From assembly GCA_963814315.1 (NCBI GenBank), contig CAWFCG010000001.1, forward strand, positions 806,001 through 870,000: a stretch of 64,000 bases of DNA, written 5' to 3'. The stretch is from JAFMJV01 sp963814315. GTDB taxonomy: Bacteria > Chloroflexota > Limnocylindria > Limnocylindrales > CSP1-4. Below the pieces are notes generated by a model. It saw only the letters and a program-made list of their open reading frames with translations. It searched no databases and was not told the DNA's origin. Both the position numbers and the translations under genes were made by a program. Below, piece after piece: positions 1 through 9,025 of this stretch (its first letter is position 1; each line of letters starts with the position of its first letter).

Positions 1-1728
1 GACCAACGCCGCGCCGGTCTCCACTACTTCGCCGGCGTAACGCTGCACAACCTCGCCTATGCCGAGCTGGCCACTGGCGACTATGGACAGGCACAAGCTC
101 TAGCTCGCGACTCACTGGCCCATCTTGAACGCACGGACGACGGGACCGGGATTGCGGCATCAACAAGGACCATCGTTGCCGTCGCTGCTTCGGAGATGGG
201 GGACCTCGAAGAGGGGCTCCGAGCATCGTCGGCTATCGCCAGTGAGCCGGGAGCCACGGCGGACGCGATTGCAGATGCGGCCTATCTACACGCCGTGTGC
301 GGTCGAAGCAACCAAGCTCGCTCGCTGCTCGCCCGGTTCCAACGACGAGACGCTCCCTGGTCTCGCGAGCTTGGGTCGCGCGCCCAAGGCTACTACGCGA
401 CCATTGCGTTGCAAATATGCGAGGGCCAGTTGCCGGAGGCTGAGGCGTCTCTGGTTGAGCTTGAGAGACTTCAGTCAGCTGGCATTGATGCACTGTCTCG
501 CGTCGCGCTAGTGGCTGCGACCGTGGCCGTTGTGCGCAGAGCGCCCAACGCGGATGAACTCGTTAGCGTCGCCCTCGACGCGGCCTCGGTTCAGAATGCT
601 TGGAGATGGGAAGCGCGAGCACGCATCTTGGATGCCGTCGTCAAACGCGATGCGGACGGCTTGGCGCACCTAATCGCTGCCGCCGAAAGGGACTCGGCGT
701 TGGGGGTCCTTGAGTTGGCGGACGCCATCGCAATCATGATTGGCTCCCTCGTCCCGATACCGGATGCCCTCGAACGATCCATTCTTCGCGAGCCCGCCCG
801 ATGGATCACCGCGCTGCGACGTCAGGTCCGAGACAGTCGGAGTGAGGATGCGAGTGCCGCCGCATCGCTGGTGGCCCGGTTTGGATCTGCGGACGACGCC
901 AGCCTCCTCCGGGAATTTGACCGAGCATGCGAAGGGAAGAGCAAGCGCCGTGGCTTGGCGTCCCAACTCATACGTCGCGTCAGCCCGACTGTCCGCGTTC
1001 ACGACCTCGGGCTTACAAGTTACGAGGTGGGTAGTCGTCTAGTCACCATCACGGAGACGCGACGCAAGTCCGCAGCACTGCTTCTCTATTTGGTGACCCG
1101 GTCTGGCTTGGCTGCGGCACGAGAGCAGGTGATGGAGGCTCTATGGCCAGATCAGAACCCGAAGTCAGCCATGAACAGCCTTCACCAGACGATCTTCTTC
1201 CTGCGGAGAGATATCGAGCCATGGTACGAAGATGGCGCTTCGGCAGACTACGTTCGCGTCGAATCGGAGTTGGTCTACCTCGACCAAGACTTGTTCCAAA
1301 TCGATAGTGTGGCCTTTGCCCGGCAGGCAGCCGATATCCTTGCTTCCGGGACGACCTTGAAGCGCGGCCCCGAACTATTGCGGTTGTACAAGGGTGGATT
1401 CGCGCCAGAGTTCGAGTACGAGGAATGGACGGAAGACTGGAGAGTTCAACTCCATGGCGCCTACCTGCATCTCGCGCACGCGACGTCCCAGGCCCTCATC
1501 AGAGAGGGACGCTATCCGGAGGTCGTCGATGTGCTCACGCCAGTCGTGACTCTCGATGCCACCGCGTTGGATCTGCGTGCAACGCTCGTGTCATGTTTGG
1601 CTGCCATCGGCGCCAATGACGCCGCCCAGGCTCACTACCGCAGCATGGCCGCAGCACATAGGCGTGACCTTGGCATTCCTGCGCGCCCATACGAGGAGCT
1701 GACAAGGAGACCACCAGGCCATGAATGA
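1..1728 (+). CDS. BTAD/SARP-type transcriptional regulator, 5' end outside window
   Basis: The reading frame is open from base 1, so the N-terminus lies outside the window; the ATG at 196 is internal. The first part is helical and TPR-like (for example LHNLAYAELATGDYGQAQAL at the edge). The last ~240 residues look like the OmpR-type winged helix plus bacterial transcriptional activation domain of SARP/AfsR-like regulators: an arm around RRKSAALLLYLV and MEALWPD, then a helical repeat block with EWTEDWR and a final helix pair. Such proteins activate secondary-metabolism or neighbouring operons. No partner operon is recognisable nearby, so the target is unknown. A hairpin follows the stop directly. 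Confidence 0.8.
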   Translation, partial: DQRRAGLHYFAGVTLHNLAYAELATGDYGQAQALARDSLAHLERTDDGTGIAASTRTIVAVAASEMGDLEEGLRASSAIASEPGATADAIADAAYLHAVCGRSNQARSLLARFQRRDAPWSRELGSRAQGYYATIALQICEGQLPEAEASLVELERLQSAGIDALSRVALVAATVAVVRRAPNADELVSVALDAASVQNAWRWEARARILDAVVKRDADGLAHLIAAAERDSALGVLELADAIAIMIGSLVPIPDALERSILREPARWITALRRQVRDSRSEDASAAASLVARFGSADDASLLREFDRACEGKSKRRGLASQLIRRVSPTVRVHDLGLTSYEVGSRLVTITETRRKSAALLLYLVTRSGLAAAREQVMEALWPDQNPKSAMNSLHQTIFFLRRDIEPWYEDGASADYVRVESELVYLDQDLFQIDSVAFARQAADILASGTTLKRGPELLRLYKGGFAPEFEYEEWTEDWRVQLHGAYLHLAHATSQALIREGRYPEVVDVLTPVVTLDATALDLRATLVSCLAAIGANDAAQAHYRSMAAAHRRDLGIPARPYEELTRRPPGHE

Positions 1729-1731
1729 GTA

Positions 1732-1757
1732 ACCCTACGTACTAGTACTTATAGGGT
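1732..1757 (+). terminator. Hairpin directly after the BTAD regulator
   Basis: Six-base arms ACCCTA and TAGGGT enclose a second small dyad (GTAC/GTAC), three bases after the stop codon. There is no T-run, so a terminator role is inferred from position only. Confidence 0.35.
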
Positions 1758-2168
1758 CAAGACAGCCCCATGCCTAGTGTGCGTCGTTGTCAGCCATCAG
1801 GCTGAGAACCAACCAAGGAGCGTGCACCTTGCACCACTTCGGGGGGCTCGAGAGAGGGGACCTTCGAAGTAGCGGACCGTGGCGCTCCCCAACGCGCCCG
1901 TTGTGGCTAGCGCCCAGCGGAGCAAGAAGGGGTATGAAATGTATCCACTCAACCACGTCAAGCCCTGGTAGCTCGGATGCCTCGCACGTTGCTGTCGAGG
2001 CTCACGCTGCTGTCGACCCTCATCGCGACACTAATCATCGCGGGCAGCGCGGGCATAAGACCAATCTGAAGGGCCTAGCGCGCCCCCAGTACGAATGTTG
2101 GATGGGGAGTACGCCGTATCAGTTGTGATACTGACAGTCTCCCTGTCGGCATCCAGGAGTGGCGCGCC
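1758..2168. other. Intergenic stretch with one short hydrophobic ORF
   Basis: About 410 bases without a convincing gene. An ATG at 1977 opens a 30-codon ORF ending at 2069. Its peptide is hydrophobic and signal-like (starts MPRTLLSRLTLLSTLIATL, ends GIRPI); no clear ribosome site precedes it, so it may be a gene remnant or chance. Two dyads lie at 2116-2131 and about 2134-2148. No tRNA or known ncRNA is seen. Confidence 0.3.
2116..2131. promoter_or_regulatory. Operator-like dyad upstream of HD-GYP gene
   Basis: GTATCA-GTTG-TGATAC is a perfect 6-bp dyad 37 bases before the TTG start of the HD-GYP gene. A second dyad, GACAG-TCTCC-CTGTC, follows it. They could be regulator sites or 5'-UTR stems; the regulator is unknown. 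Confidence 0.3.
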
Positions 2169-3572
2169 TTGTCATCGAAACTTCGGATTGTTCTGATAGC
2201 CGTCCCAGTGGCGGCTATCGCGCTGTTCGCGGTGATTTGGCATCTATTCCCACCTAACGATTGGCCCCCGTTCGTTTGGGGCTGGTCAACTTGGAGCTAC
2301 ACGAGCCTCCTGTTCTGGACCGGCGTGGCACTTGTCGCGTCGGCGTCACCTGTGCACGTCCCACGTGGAAACGTCGTGAGTGTCGCGGCTGCGCCAATTA
2401 TCGCGGCAGGCATTCTCGGAGGGCCCTTGGCTGCCGCTTTGGTGGCTATCGTCGGAACGTTCGAGTGGCGCGAATTCCGTGGACATGTGCCTTGGTACGG
2501 CGTCGTATACAACCACTCGTTCCCAGTCTTTGCCGCCGTGGCATCAGGCGCCACATACCTTCTCGTGGCAGAGTACTTTCCGATACGAGGGCTGCCGGCT
2601 GGTGTCTATCCGAGTCTGATTGGAGGCGTTGCGGCTGGCGTCGTATATGTGTTGGTCGGCACGGCGATGTCTTCTCTGGCTGTCGCCCTGCGGGAGGACC
2701 GCCGGCTCGTGGTGGTGGTCAGGTCAGATTTCCGCACGTTTGGCTTGACGCTGATCGGACTGACGCCGATGGCGTGGCTGATGGCGCTGGCTTATGGAGT
2801 CGTAGGCCCTGCAGTAGCTCTCGTGTTCGCGGTGCCGCTGTACACGACTCGGGCGGCGTTCAAGGTGGTCGTGGACATTCGAGAGATGTTCACCCAGACC
2901 GTACGGGCACTCGCCTCCGCTATCGATGCTCGAGACCCTAGTACGAAGAAGCACTCCGAGCACGTGTCGGGCATCGCGGTCGAGATCGGCCAGGCCATGA
3001 GCTTGAGTGAAACCGAGCTGGAACAACTCGAATGGGCCGGCCTCCTGCACGACATCGGCAAGATCGGCATCAGGGACGCCGTCCTGTTGAAACCTGAGAA
3101 GTTGACACGCGAGGAGCGGATGCTGATGAACGAGCATCCAGCCAAGGGCGAAGAGATCCTCAAGGACGTCGATCGACTAGCCGCCGAGCGCCCTCTCATC
3201 CGGCACCACCACGAGTGGTACAACGGCTCCGGGTATCCGGACCGACTGATCGGTGAGGAGATCCCACTGCTGGCCCGCGTCCTCCATGTCGCCGACGCAT
3301 TCGAGGCGATGACTGCCTCGCGTCCCTATCGCCCCATTCCCTTGAGCACCGCTGAGGCCATCGCGGAGCTGGACCGTTACGCGGGCATCCAGTTCGATCC
3401 CAACGTGGTCAAGGCCTTTGCACGGACCAGGACGGCGATGCAGACGACGCCAGATCACGACGACCCAGGTGAGCCAGAACTGACTCTTGCGCCAGTGCCG
3501 ACGCTGGGCCAGGTCGCGGCGTCGCGAGCCAAAGGCGCACTGCCTACGAGCTCTGCTTCGGCCGAAACCTAG
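2169..3572 (+). CDS. Membrane-anchored HD-GYP domain protein (probable c-di-GMP phosphodiesterase)
   Basis: 467 residues from a TTG start preceded by CAGGAG at about 2152. The first ~235 residues contain several hydrophobic segments forming an integral-membrane sensor region that I cannot assign to a named family. The rest is an HD-GYP domain: KKHSEHV, the metal-binding HDIGK, NEHP, RHHHEWYNGSGYP (the GYP signature) and HVADAFEAMTASRPYR. The metal ligands appear intact, so hydrolysis of cyclic di-GMP is the expected activity. The C-terminal ~40 residues are low-complexity. It stands alone, with no diguanylate cyclase adjacent. Confidence 0.9.
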   Translation: MSSKLRIVLIAVPVAAIALFAVIWHLFPPNDWPPFVWGWSTWSYTSLLFWTGVALVASASPVHVPRGNVVSVAAAPIIAAGILGGPLAAALVAIVGTFEWREFRGHVPWYGVVYNHSFPVFAAVASGATYLLVAEYFPIRGLPAGVYPSLIGGVAAGVVYVLVGTAMSSLAVALREDRRLVVVVRSDFRTFGLTLIGLTPMAWLMALAYGVVGPAVALVFAVPLYTTRAAFKVVVDIREMFTQTVRALASAIDARDPSTKKHSEHVSGIAVEIGQAMSLSETELEQLEWAGLLHDIGKIGIRDAVLLKPEKLTREERMLMNEHPAKGEEILKDVDRLAAERPLIRHHHEWYNGSGYPDRLIGEEIPLLARVLHVADAFEAMTASRPYRPIPLSTAEAIAELDRYAGIQFDPNVVKAFARTRTAMQTTPDHDDPGEPELTLAPVPTLGQVAASRAKGALPTSSASAET

Positions 3573-3661
3573 ACGGAGTCCTCCGAGCATATGGCGGGCC
3601 CGTCCCCGCAAACCCGAGCGCGCACGGTGCAACGCGCGGAACCACACCCGAACCACACCTG

Positions 3662-4099
3662 ATGCTGTTGGTCGCCGTCATCCTGGGCATCGTTGCCGGC
3701 CTGGCTGCAGGTGGGCGGCTGAGCAACCTCCTGTCGGCCCGCCTCCGCTTCGGTGCGCTCATCATCGCGGGGCTGTTGCTGCGCGTGGTCACGCAGTGGC
3801 TCATCGACCAAGGCGTCGACGCCATCGAGCAACTCCGCCTGCCGCTATTCGCATCGTCGTTCGGCCTGATCGTGGTGGCGCTGTGGCTCAACCGTTCGCA
3901 GCCGGGGCTCCTGCTGGCGATGGTCGGCGTCGCTGCCAACGGACTCGCGATCGTCCTTAACGGCGGCTACATGCCGGTGTACTTGCCTGCCGTGGAGCTG
4001 GTCGGTCTCAGCGTCGATCGATCTCTCTGCCACGTTCAACACACCGCTTCCGACCGACATCGGCTGGGACTTCCTGTTGGCCGGAGGTCCGCTGGGTGA
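3662..4099 (+). CDS. DUF5317 domain, 5' part of a frameshifted DUF5317-MFS gene
   Basis: This frame gives a hydrophobic DUF5317-type domain: an N-terminal membrane helix, an LRFGALIIAGLLLR helix and the NGGYMPVYLPA segment. After about 4015 the translation becomes nonsense. The expected continuation (SATFNTPLPTDIGWDFLLAGG, then the last DUF5317 helix) is in the +1 frame, which runs into the MFS transporter without a stop. One net extra base near 4015 explains the break: GTCGATCGATC, readable as a lost-frame GTGATCGATC or as a 4-base GATC duplication. Family function is unknown. Assembly error and true mutation cannot be told apart here. Confidence 0.65.
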   Translation: MLLVAVILGIVAGLAAGGRLSNLLSARLRFGALIIAGLLLRVVTQWLIDQGVDAIEQLRLPLFASSFGLIVVALWLNRSQPGLLLAMVGVAANGLAIVLNGGYMPVYLPAVELVGLSVDRSLCHVQHTASDRHRLGLPVGRRSAG

Positions 4100-5654
4100 T
4101 GTGCTGCCTATCGGCATCCCCTTCCTGACCAATGTCATCAGCCTGGGTGATGTGCTGCTGGCGGCAGGCATCGCCTGGTTCCTGTTCTCGGCCGTCGCGC
4201 GTGGATCATCCGACCCCGACAGCGGGGTGGTCTCGATGTGGAGTGCGAAAGCGCGGACAGAGGCGACCGGAGAACCAACGCCGACTCGGGCTGGACTCGA
4301 TCGACCCATCGTCATCGGCTCTGGTATGGGTCCGGGGCTCAGCCCGACACGACCTGAAGTCAGGGTCGGAGCGCCACCAGCAGGGTCGGCCGCATCTGTC
4401 CCGAGCCTCGGCCAACGCATCCGGGAGCATCCCTATGTGCGCTTGGCACACGACGCACGCTTCTCCGCCTTCTGGCTGGCCGGGACGATCAGCCTGTTCG
4501 GAGACCGCCTGCACCAGATCGCCTTGGCCGTGATGGTCCTGGCCGTCACCGGTTCGGCCATGCAAACAGGCCTGGTCTTTCTGGCGGCGACCTTGCCCAA
4601 TCTGGTACTAGGGCCGATCGCCGGCACCTTCGTAGATCGTTGGGACCAGAAGCGTGTGATGGTCGTCACGGACCTGTTGCGCGCCGCGCTGGTGCTGACA
4701 CTGCCATTCCTGGCTGAAGTGCACATCTGGCTCGTCTACCCAGCCGTCTTCGTCATCACCACCATCAGCCTGTTCTTCCGTCCGGCCAAGGCCGCCATCG
4801 TCCCGCGCATCGTGCGACGCGAGGACCTGATCCCGGCCAACGGTGCCATCTGGACCGGTGAGACGGTCGCCGACATCGCTGGCTACCCCCTGGCCGGGGT
4901 GTTCGTGGCTCTACTGGGCACCAACCTGGCGTTGGCGTTCTGGATCGACGCGGCCACCTATGTCGTCAGCGCCGTGCTGCTCGCCGGCCTTGTCATCCCA
5001 CCCGCTGCGCGGTTGGCTGCGACCCATGTCAGTGGCGCGATGGCGGCCTTCATCGCGGAGTTGCGCGAAGGATGGCGGTTCCTCCGAGGTGAGGCGGCGC
5101 TGTTCCAGAACACGATGGTGAGCGTGATGGCGCAGCTCTCGATCGGTGCCACGCTGGCATTGATGGTCGTCTATGCGCAGCGATCGCTCGACGGCGGCAT
5201 GATCCCATATCCCGAGAACTACGCCATCCTCGAGGCGGCGATCGGTGTTGGCAACCTCATCGGTGGGTTCGTCGTCGGCGCCATCGGAGCGCGCTTTCAC
5301 AAGGGCTGGCTAGTCATTACCGGCTTCGCCGTCATGGGCCTCGCGACCATCGTGCTTGGCCTGACCTCCAACGAGCTGCTGGCGGTCGTCGCGGCTGTGG
5401 TGATCGGCATTTTCAACCTCGTCTATGTCATCCCCAGTCAGACGCTCTTCGCCGAGCGCACTCCGACAGGCATGATGGGCCGAGTCGTGGCCATCCGCTC
5501 CAGCATCGTCATGGGTGCGCTCAGTGGGGCGATGGCCGTGAGTGCTGGACTGGCTGATCATGTGGATGCTGGGCTGATCATCGCCGCGACCGGTGTGCTC
5601 ACGGTGCTATCCGCTCTCGTCGCGGCCTGGCTGCCGGCCGTGCGCGACGCTTAG
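4077..5654 (+). CDS. MFS transporter, 3' part of the DUF5317-MFS fusion
   Basis: The frame begins inside the DUF5317 domain (GDVLPIGIPFLTNVISLGDVLL), crosses a linker of ~80 residues rich in Pro, Ser and Gly, and then encodes a major facilitator of about 12 helices. Visible MFS_3/enterobactin-exporter-like features are FWLAGTISLFGDRLHQIALAV, GPIAGTFVDRWDQKRVM (the loop 2-3 motif) and FRPAKAAIVPRIVRREDL. An efflux role is likely; the substrate is unknown. The TTG at 4077 is only where the open frame starts. If translated independently, the MFS could start at the ATG at 4236. Confidence 0.8.
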   Translation: MAGGPLGDVLPIGIPFLTNVISLGDVLLAAGIAWFLFSAVARGSSDPDSGVVSMWSAKARTEATGEPTPTRAGLDRPIVIGSGMGPGLSPTRPEVRVGAPPAGSAASVPSLGQRIREHPYVRLAHDARFSAFWLAGTISLFGDRLHQIALAVMVLAVTGSAMQTGLVFLAATLPNLVLGPIAGTFVDRWDQKRVMVVTDLLRAALVLTLPFLAEVHIWLVYPAVFVITTISLFFRPAKAAIVPRIVRREDLIPANGAIWTGETVADIAGYPLAGVFVALLGTNLALAFWIDAATYVVSAVLLAGLVIPPAARLAATHVSGAMAAFIAELREGWRFLRGEAALFQNTMVSVMAQLSIGATLALMVVYAQRSLDGGMIPYPENYAILEAAIGVGNLIGGFVVGAIGARFHKGWLVITGFAVMGLATIVLGLTSNELLAVVAAVVIGIFNLVYVIPSQTLFAERTPTGMMGRVVAIRSSIVMGALSGAMAVSAGLADHVDAGLIIAATGVLTVLSALVAAWLPAVRDA

Positions 5655-5759
5655 GACGGAGCGCGGTGCCTTGGCACGAGGCCGACACGTCCCTTAGGCA
5701 AGAGCGGCCTGTGCCCGCGATAATCAGTGCCACGCAAGGACGAGGGAGAGTTCCGCCGC

Positions 5760-6344
5760 ATGACTGACCAGCACCAACCGAACGACGCCATCACTGAGGA
5801 TCCACCGGCCGATGAGGCCGACGCGCCTGCGGTGAGCGAGGCGGCCCAGACCGAAGCGCTAGCACCATCGGCGAGTGGGCCCAAGCCGGCCGTGCAAGGC
5901 TCAGCCAAGTCGGCTGCGAAGGATCCAGCCAAGCCGGCCGTGAAAGGTCCCGAGAGCCCCGACGAGCTGCCCTACATCGATGATCCGGTGAGCAAGTGGT
6001 GGATCGCGATCATCGCGGCGGTGTTCGCGCTCATCTTCGCTGGGGCGATCCTGCTCGGCTCCGGCGGCCTATTCGATGGCCTGTTCGACTCCGGTGACAC
6101 GACCTCGTCGCCGGAGGCCACGCTTGCCGCTTCCATGGGGCCAGCGGCGACAGCGGCGCCAAGCGTATCGCCGTCGGCAACAGTCGTACCGTCGGCCACG
6201 GAGACGCCCGGTTCTGAGGCCACCGCAGAAGCGACCGCCAAGCCGCAGCCCACGGAGATGCCGACGCTTGCGCCGACGGCCGAGCCTGCTGGGTCGATCG
6301 CGCCCGACGCCAGCGAAGTACCTGTCGACAGCCCAGGTAGCTGA
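5760..6344 (+). CDS. Single-pass membrane protein with low-complexity tails, function unknown
   Basis: I place the start at the ATG at 5760 because GAGGGAGAG lies about ten bases upstream; the frame is open from 5727. The first ~80 residues are acidic and rich in Ala, Lys and Pro (repeats such as AKSAAKDPAKPAVKGP). One membrane helix follows (WWIAIIAAVFALIFAGAILL), then a Ser/Thr/Ala/Pro-rich tail of ~90 residues that would be outside the cell. No catalytic motif is present. The layout fits a wall-spanning or surface protein, but no function can be assigned. Confidence 0.65.
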   Translation: MTDQHQPNDAITEDPPADEADAPAVSEAAQTEALAPSASGPKPAVQGSAKSAAKDPAKPAVKGPESPDELPYIDDPVSKWWIAIIAAVFALIFAGAILLGSGGLFDGLFDSGDTTSSPEATLAASMGPAATAAPSVSPSATVVPSATETPGSEATAEATAKPQPTEMPTLAPTAEPAGSIAPDASEVPVDSPGS

Positions 6345-6353
6345 CGTCGTGGG

Positions 6354-6761
6354 GTGAACCGGAAGCCTGACCGGCCGCCCTCGACCGATCTCTTCGCGGC
6401 CGAGCGTATGGCCATGGTGCGAGATCAACTGGTGGCTCGTGGCATCCACGACCCTGCCACGCTCAGCGCCATGGCGAATGTACCCCGGGAAGCCTTCGTG
6501 TCGGAGGAACAGCTCGGCGACGCATACGCTGACGGCGCCATGCCCATCGGTCATGGACAGACCATCTCGCAGCCGTACATCGTGGGACGCATGACCGCCC
6601 TCCTGGATCTACCCGCCCAAGGCTGGCCCTGGAGCGGCGTGGCCCCGTCCTTCCTGGATGTCGGGACCGGCTCGGGATACCAGGCGGCGGTGTTAGCGCA
6701 GACGGGCGCCCGGGTCGATCTCGATCGAGCGCGACCCGGACCTGGCCGAGGCCGCACGTGA
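6354..6761 (+). CDS. pcm: Protein-L-isoaspartate O-methyltransferase, 5' part (frameshifted)
   Basis: GTG start ten bases after the previous stop. The N-terminal part has the PCMT pattern: MVRDQLVARGIHDPATLSAM, VPREAFV, GHGQTISQPYIVGRMT and the SAM-binding motif I LDVGTGSGYQAAVLA. Sense is lost after GARV at about 6715. The expected ISIERDPDLAEAARERL is in the +1 frame. Deleting the C of GTCGATC at 6714-6720 restores one continuous protein of about 230 residues. The intact enzyme repairs isoaspartyl residues in aged proteins. Confidence 0.75.
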   Translation: MNRKPDRPPSTDLFAAERMAMVRDQLVARGIHDPATLSAMANVPREAFVSEEQLGDAYADGAMPIGHGQTISQPYIVGRMTALLDLPAQGWPWSGVAPSFLDVGTGSGYQAAVLAQTGARVDLDRARPGPGRGRT

Positions 6762-7050
6762 GCGCCTGGCGCGTCTTGGCTACGAGGTCGTCGTGATCGT
6801 CGGTGACGGAGGGTCCGGCTATGCGCCGGCTGCGCCCTACGCCGGCATCGTGGTGGCCGCGGCCAGCCCGCTGGTCCCCGGGCCGCTGATAGACCAACTG
6901 GCTGACGGAGCCCGCTTGGTGGTGCCGGTGGGATCGCGCCGGTCACAGCGTCTCACGGTGGTGCACCGGAGTGGCCAGCGCACACCCGCGACGGCCGCGG
7001 ACGGCTGCGTCTTCGTGCCGCTGCGGGGCCCCTACGGCCATCCCGACTGA
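6718..7050 (+). CDS. pcm: Protein-L-isoaspartate O-methyltransferase, 3' part (frameshifted)
   Basis: This frame continues the methyltransferase after the break: SAM-binding motif II (SIERDPDLAEAARERL), GYEVVVIVGDG, PYAGIVVAAASPLVPGPLIDQL and the closing GARLVVPVGSRRSQRL. It has no start of its own at the junction. It is listed separately only because the sequence as given splits the gene. Confidence 0.7.
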   Translation: MSIERDPDLAEAARERLARLGYEVVVIVGDGGSGYAPAAPYAGIVVAAASPLVPGPLIDQLADGARLVVPVGSRRSQRLTVVHRSGQRTPATAADGCVFVPLRGPYGHPD

Positions 7051-7070
7051 TCGGCCCGCCGAGCCGGTGC

Positions 7071-7076
7071 TATCCT
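7071..7076 (+). promoter_or_regulatory. -10 element close to the PIG-L start
   Basis: TATCCT ends eight bases before the ATG at 7085, so transcription would begin within about two bases of the start codon (a leaderless message). No clear -35 is seen. Confidence 0.25.
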
Positions 7077-7084
7077 CGCCCGCG

Positions 7085-8158
7085 ATGACACATGTCTTCG
7101 TTGCCCCCCACCCAGACGATGTGGCACTCTCGTGTGGCGGCCTCGTCGCCAGCCTCCGAGAACTCGGCCAGTCGGTCACCATCCTGACCGTCTATTCCGG
7201 CGGGCCCGGGGCCGGGACCGACCACGAGGACAGGCAGCGCCAAGCGCTGGGTTTCGGCACCAAGGCCCTAGCCCCAAACACGCAAGCCTTCAACCGCGGG
7301 AACATCGCCTCCGAATACCCCGTCGCGACGACGATCGGCTCCGGCGCCCCCTGGCAGGCCGATGCAGCACGCATCGAGGCGACCCAGGACCGCGCCAACA
7401 CGCAGGCTCGCCAGTTCTGGCAGCGGGCCGCCTGGTCACGCAGCGCCAACGTCACCAACGACGCCCATGAGGACCGGCAACTGGCCGACGACCTGCCCGG
7501 CTATGGCACGCTGATGTCCTATGACCTGGCCAGCGCGGACGCGCCGACCCTGCGCAAGGCGGAAGATGAGCGGTGGGCATACTTCATCGAGGCGGCCATC
7601 GTGGATCTCGACCTGCCCGAGGCGGTCCATCGCGGCTACGAGGGTGATGACGCGCTCCTGGGGCAGCCGTCTCTTGATGACGAACCGCCGACCGACATCC
7701 TGCGCCGCGAGATCCTGCGCCTGGAACCTCAACAGGTCTATTTCCCGTTGGGCATCGGTGGCCACGTCGATCACCGGCTGTGCCGCGATGCCGGACTGGC
7801 GCTGCTGGCAGACTCCCCCGCCTGGGTGATGCCGGCACCCGACATGACCGGGCGACTCTCGTTCTACGAGGACTTCCCGTACGCCTGGTGGAGCGGATTC
7901 GCCGGACTCGCCGATCTGGCAGACCAGGACATCGAGGTCCCCCCCGGCCTGGGGCTTGAGGCACGCTACGCCGACATCAGCGATCAACTCGAGCGCAAGA
8001 ACGCCGGCCTGAAGATGTACGCCGGGCAGGTCCAGCGGCTGTTCGATAGCGAGCAGGGCATGTTCGACGCCGTTGCCGGCTATGCCGCGCGTGTCGCCGA
8101 CGCTGGTGGCGTGCGGACTGGGGCGGCGGAACGCTACTGGGGCGTCGTCCGAGCGTAG
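7085..8158 (+). CDS. PIG-L family (LmbE-like) deacetylase
   Basis: 357 residues when started at the ATG at 7085, which places the first family motif at the N-terminus (VFVAPHPDDVALSCGG); the frame is open further upstream. The second metal/active-site motif, GIGGHVDHR, is near residue 225. These are the zinc-binding motifs of the PIG-L/LmbE N-acetylglucosaminyl deacetylase superfamily, which includes MshB, Mca and lipid-linked GlcNAc deacetylases. The next genes are a polyprenyl-type glycosyltransferase and two GT39-like membrane enzymes, so surface glycan or glycolipid processing is a reasonable guess. The substrate is not determined. Confidence 0.85.
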   Translation: MTHVFVAPHPDDVALSCGGLVASLRELGQSVTILTVYSGGPGAGTDHEDRQRQALGFGTKALAPNTQAFNRGNIASEYPVATTIGSGAPWQADAARIEATQDRANTQARQFWQRAAWSRSANVTNDAHEDRQLADDLPGYGTLMSYDLASADAPTLRKAEDERWAYFIEAAIVDLDLPEAVHRGYEGDDALLGQPSLDDEPPTDILRREILRLEPQQVYFPLGIGGHVDHRLCRDAGLALLADSPAWVMPAPDMTGRLSFYEDFPYAWWSGFAGLADLADQDIEVPPGLGLEARYADISDQLERKNAGLKMYAGQVQRLFDSEQGMFDAVAGYAARVADAGGVRTGAAERYWGVVRA

Positions 8159-8191
8159 CTGGGCACGGGGTTCCCAGGGCGGGGCCACCGG

Positions 8192-9025
8192 TCAGGCGCT
8201 GTCGTCCGGCCTTCTGACAGCGCGAGAAGGCGCCACACGACGATGGATGATGGGGATGCGGAACAGGTCCCAGAGCACGCTCAGCGCCAGGCGCGGCCGC
8301 ACGCGCATGCGTGAGCCATGGATGTCGAGCCACATGACCGGCACGATCGCGAAGCGATAGCGTAGGCGACGGGCAAGGAAGATGACCTCTGCGTCAAAGA
8401 CGATGCCATTCGTCTTGAGGCGACCGAAGAGGTCATGTCCTGCGGCTCGCCGGAAGCCCTTGAAGCCGCACTGCGTGTCCGGGACGTCGCCCGTGACCCA
8501 CAGCCCTGCCAGCCATCGATAGAGCCGGCCCAGGGCGCGCCGATACGCGGGCTGGCTGGCCCGCCTGTCGGAGCCGTCGGGTTGGATGCGGCTGCCGAGC
8601 GCGACGTCGGCGGTCCGCAGCGCCTGAACCAACAGGGGGATCTGATCAGGAGGTGTGGCCATGTCGGCATCGGCGAAGATGATGAGGTCGCCCTGCGCCG
8701 CCATCACGCCGGCCGTCACTGCGGCGCCTTTACCGGCGTGGTGGCGGCGGAGCACACGTAGCCGCGCTGGCGAGCCATCGAGTCCTGGCTGCGCCTCGGG
8801 ACGGGACGCCACGACGTCGGCAGTCTCATCTTCCGAGCCATCATCGACGACGAGCACTTCCCAGCTACCGATCTCGTCGGACGAGCGGCCACCGCTTCGG
8901 GGCGAGCCCCCGCGATGGAGCCAACCGAAGAGCTCGTCGAGCGCTGGCTCGATACGCTCAGCCTCATTGAATGCCGGCAGCACGATGGTCAGGCGGGTAT
9001 GTCCCGGGTCGCCAGATGTCACCAT
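8192..9025 (-). CDS. Family 2 glycosyltransferase, dolichyl/polyprenyl-phosphate hexose synthase type
   Basis: 277 residues from ATG at 9025. GT-A fold motifs are clear: LTIVLPAFNEAERI, VLVVDDGSEDET, HAGKGAAVTAGV, FADADMATP (the DXD) and DTQCGFKGFRR. The pattern is that of ALG5/DPM1-like enzymes, which load a sugar from a nucleotide donor onto a polyprenyl phosphate. There is no C-terminal membrane domain. It faces a divergent pair of membrane glycosyltransferases of the type that use such lipid-linked sugars. Confidence 0.87.
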   Translation of the reverse strand: MVTSGDPGHTRLTIVLPAFNEAERIEPALDELFGWLHRGGSPRSGGRSSDEIGSWEVLVVDDGSEDETADVVASRPEAQPGLDGSPARLRVLRRHHAGKGAAVTAGVMAAQGDLIIFADADMATPPDQIPLLVQALRTADVALGSRIQPDGSDRRASQPAYRRALGRLYRWLAGLWVTGDVPDTQCGFKGFRRAAGHDLFGRLKTNGIVFDAEVIFLARRLRYRFAIVPVMWLDIHGSRMRVRPRLALSVLWDLFRIPIIHRRVAPSRAVRRPDDSA

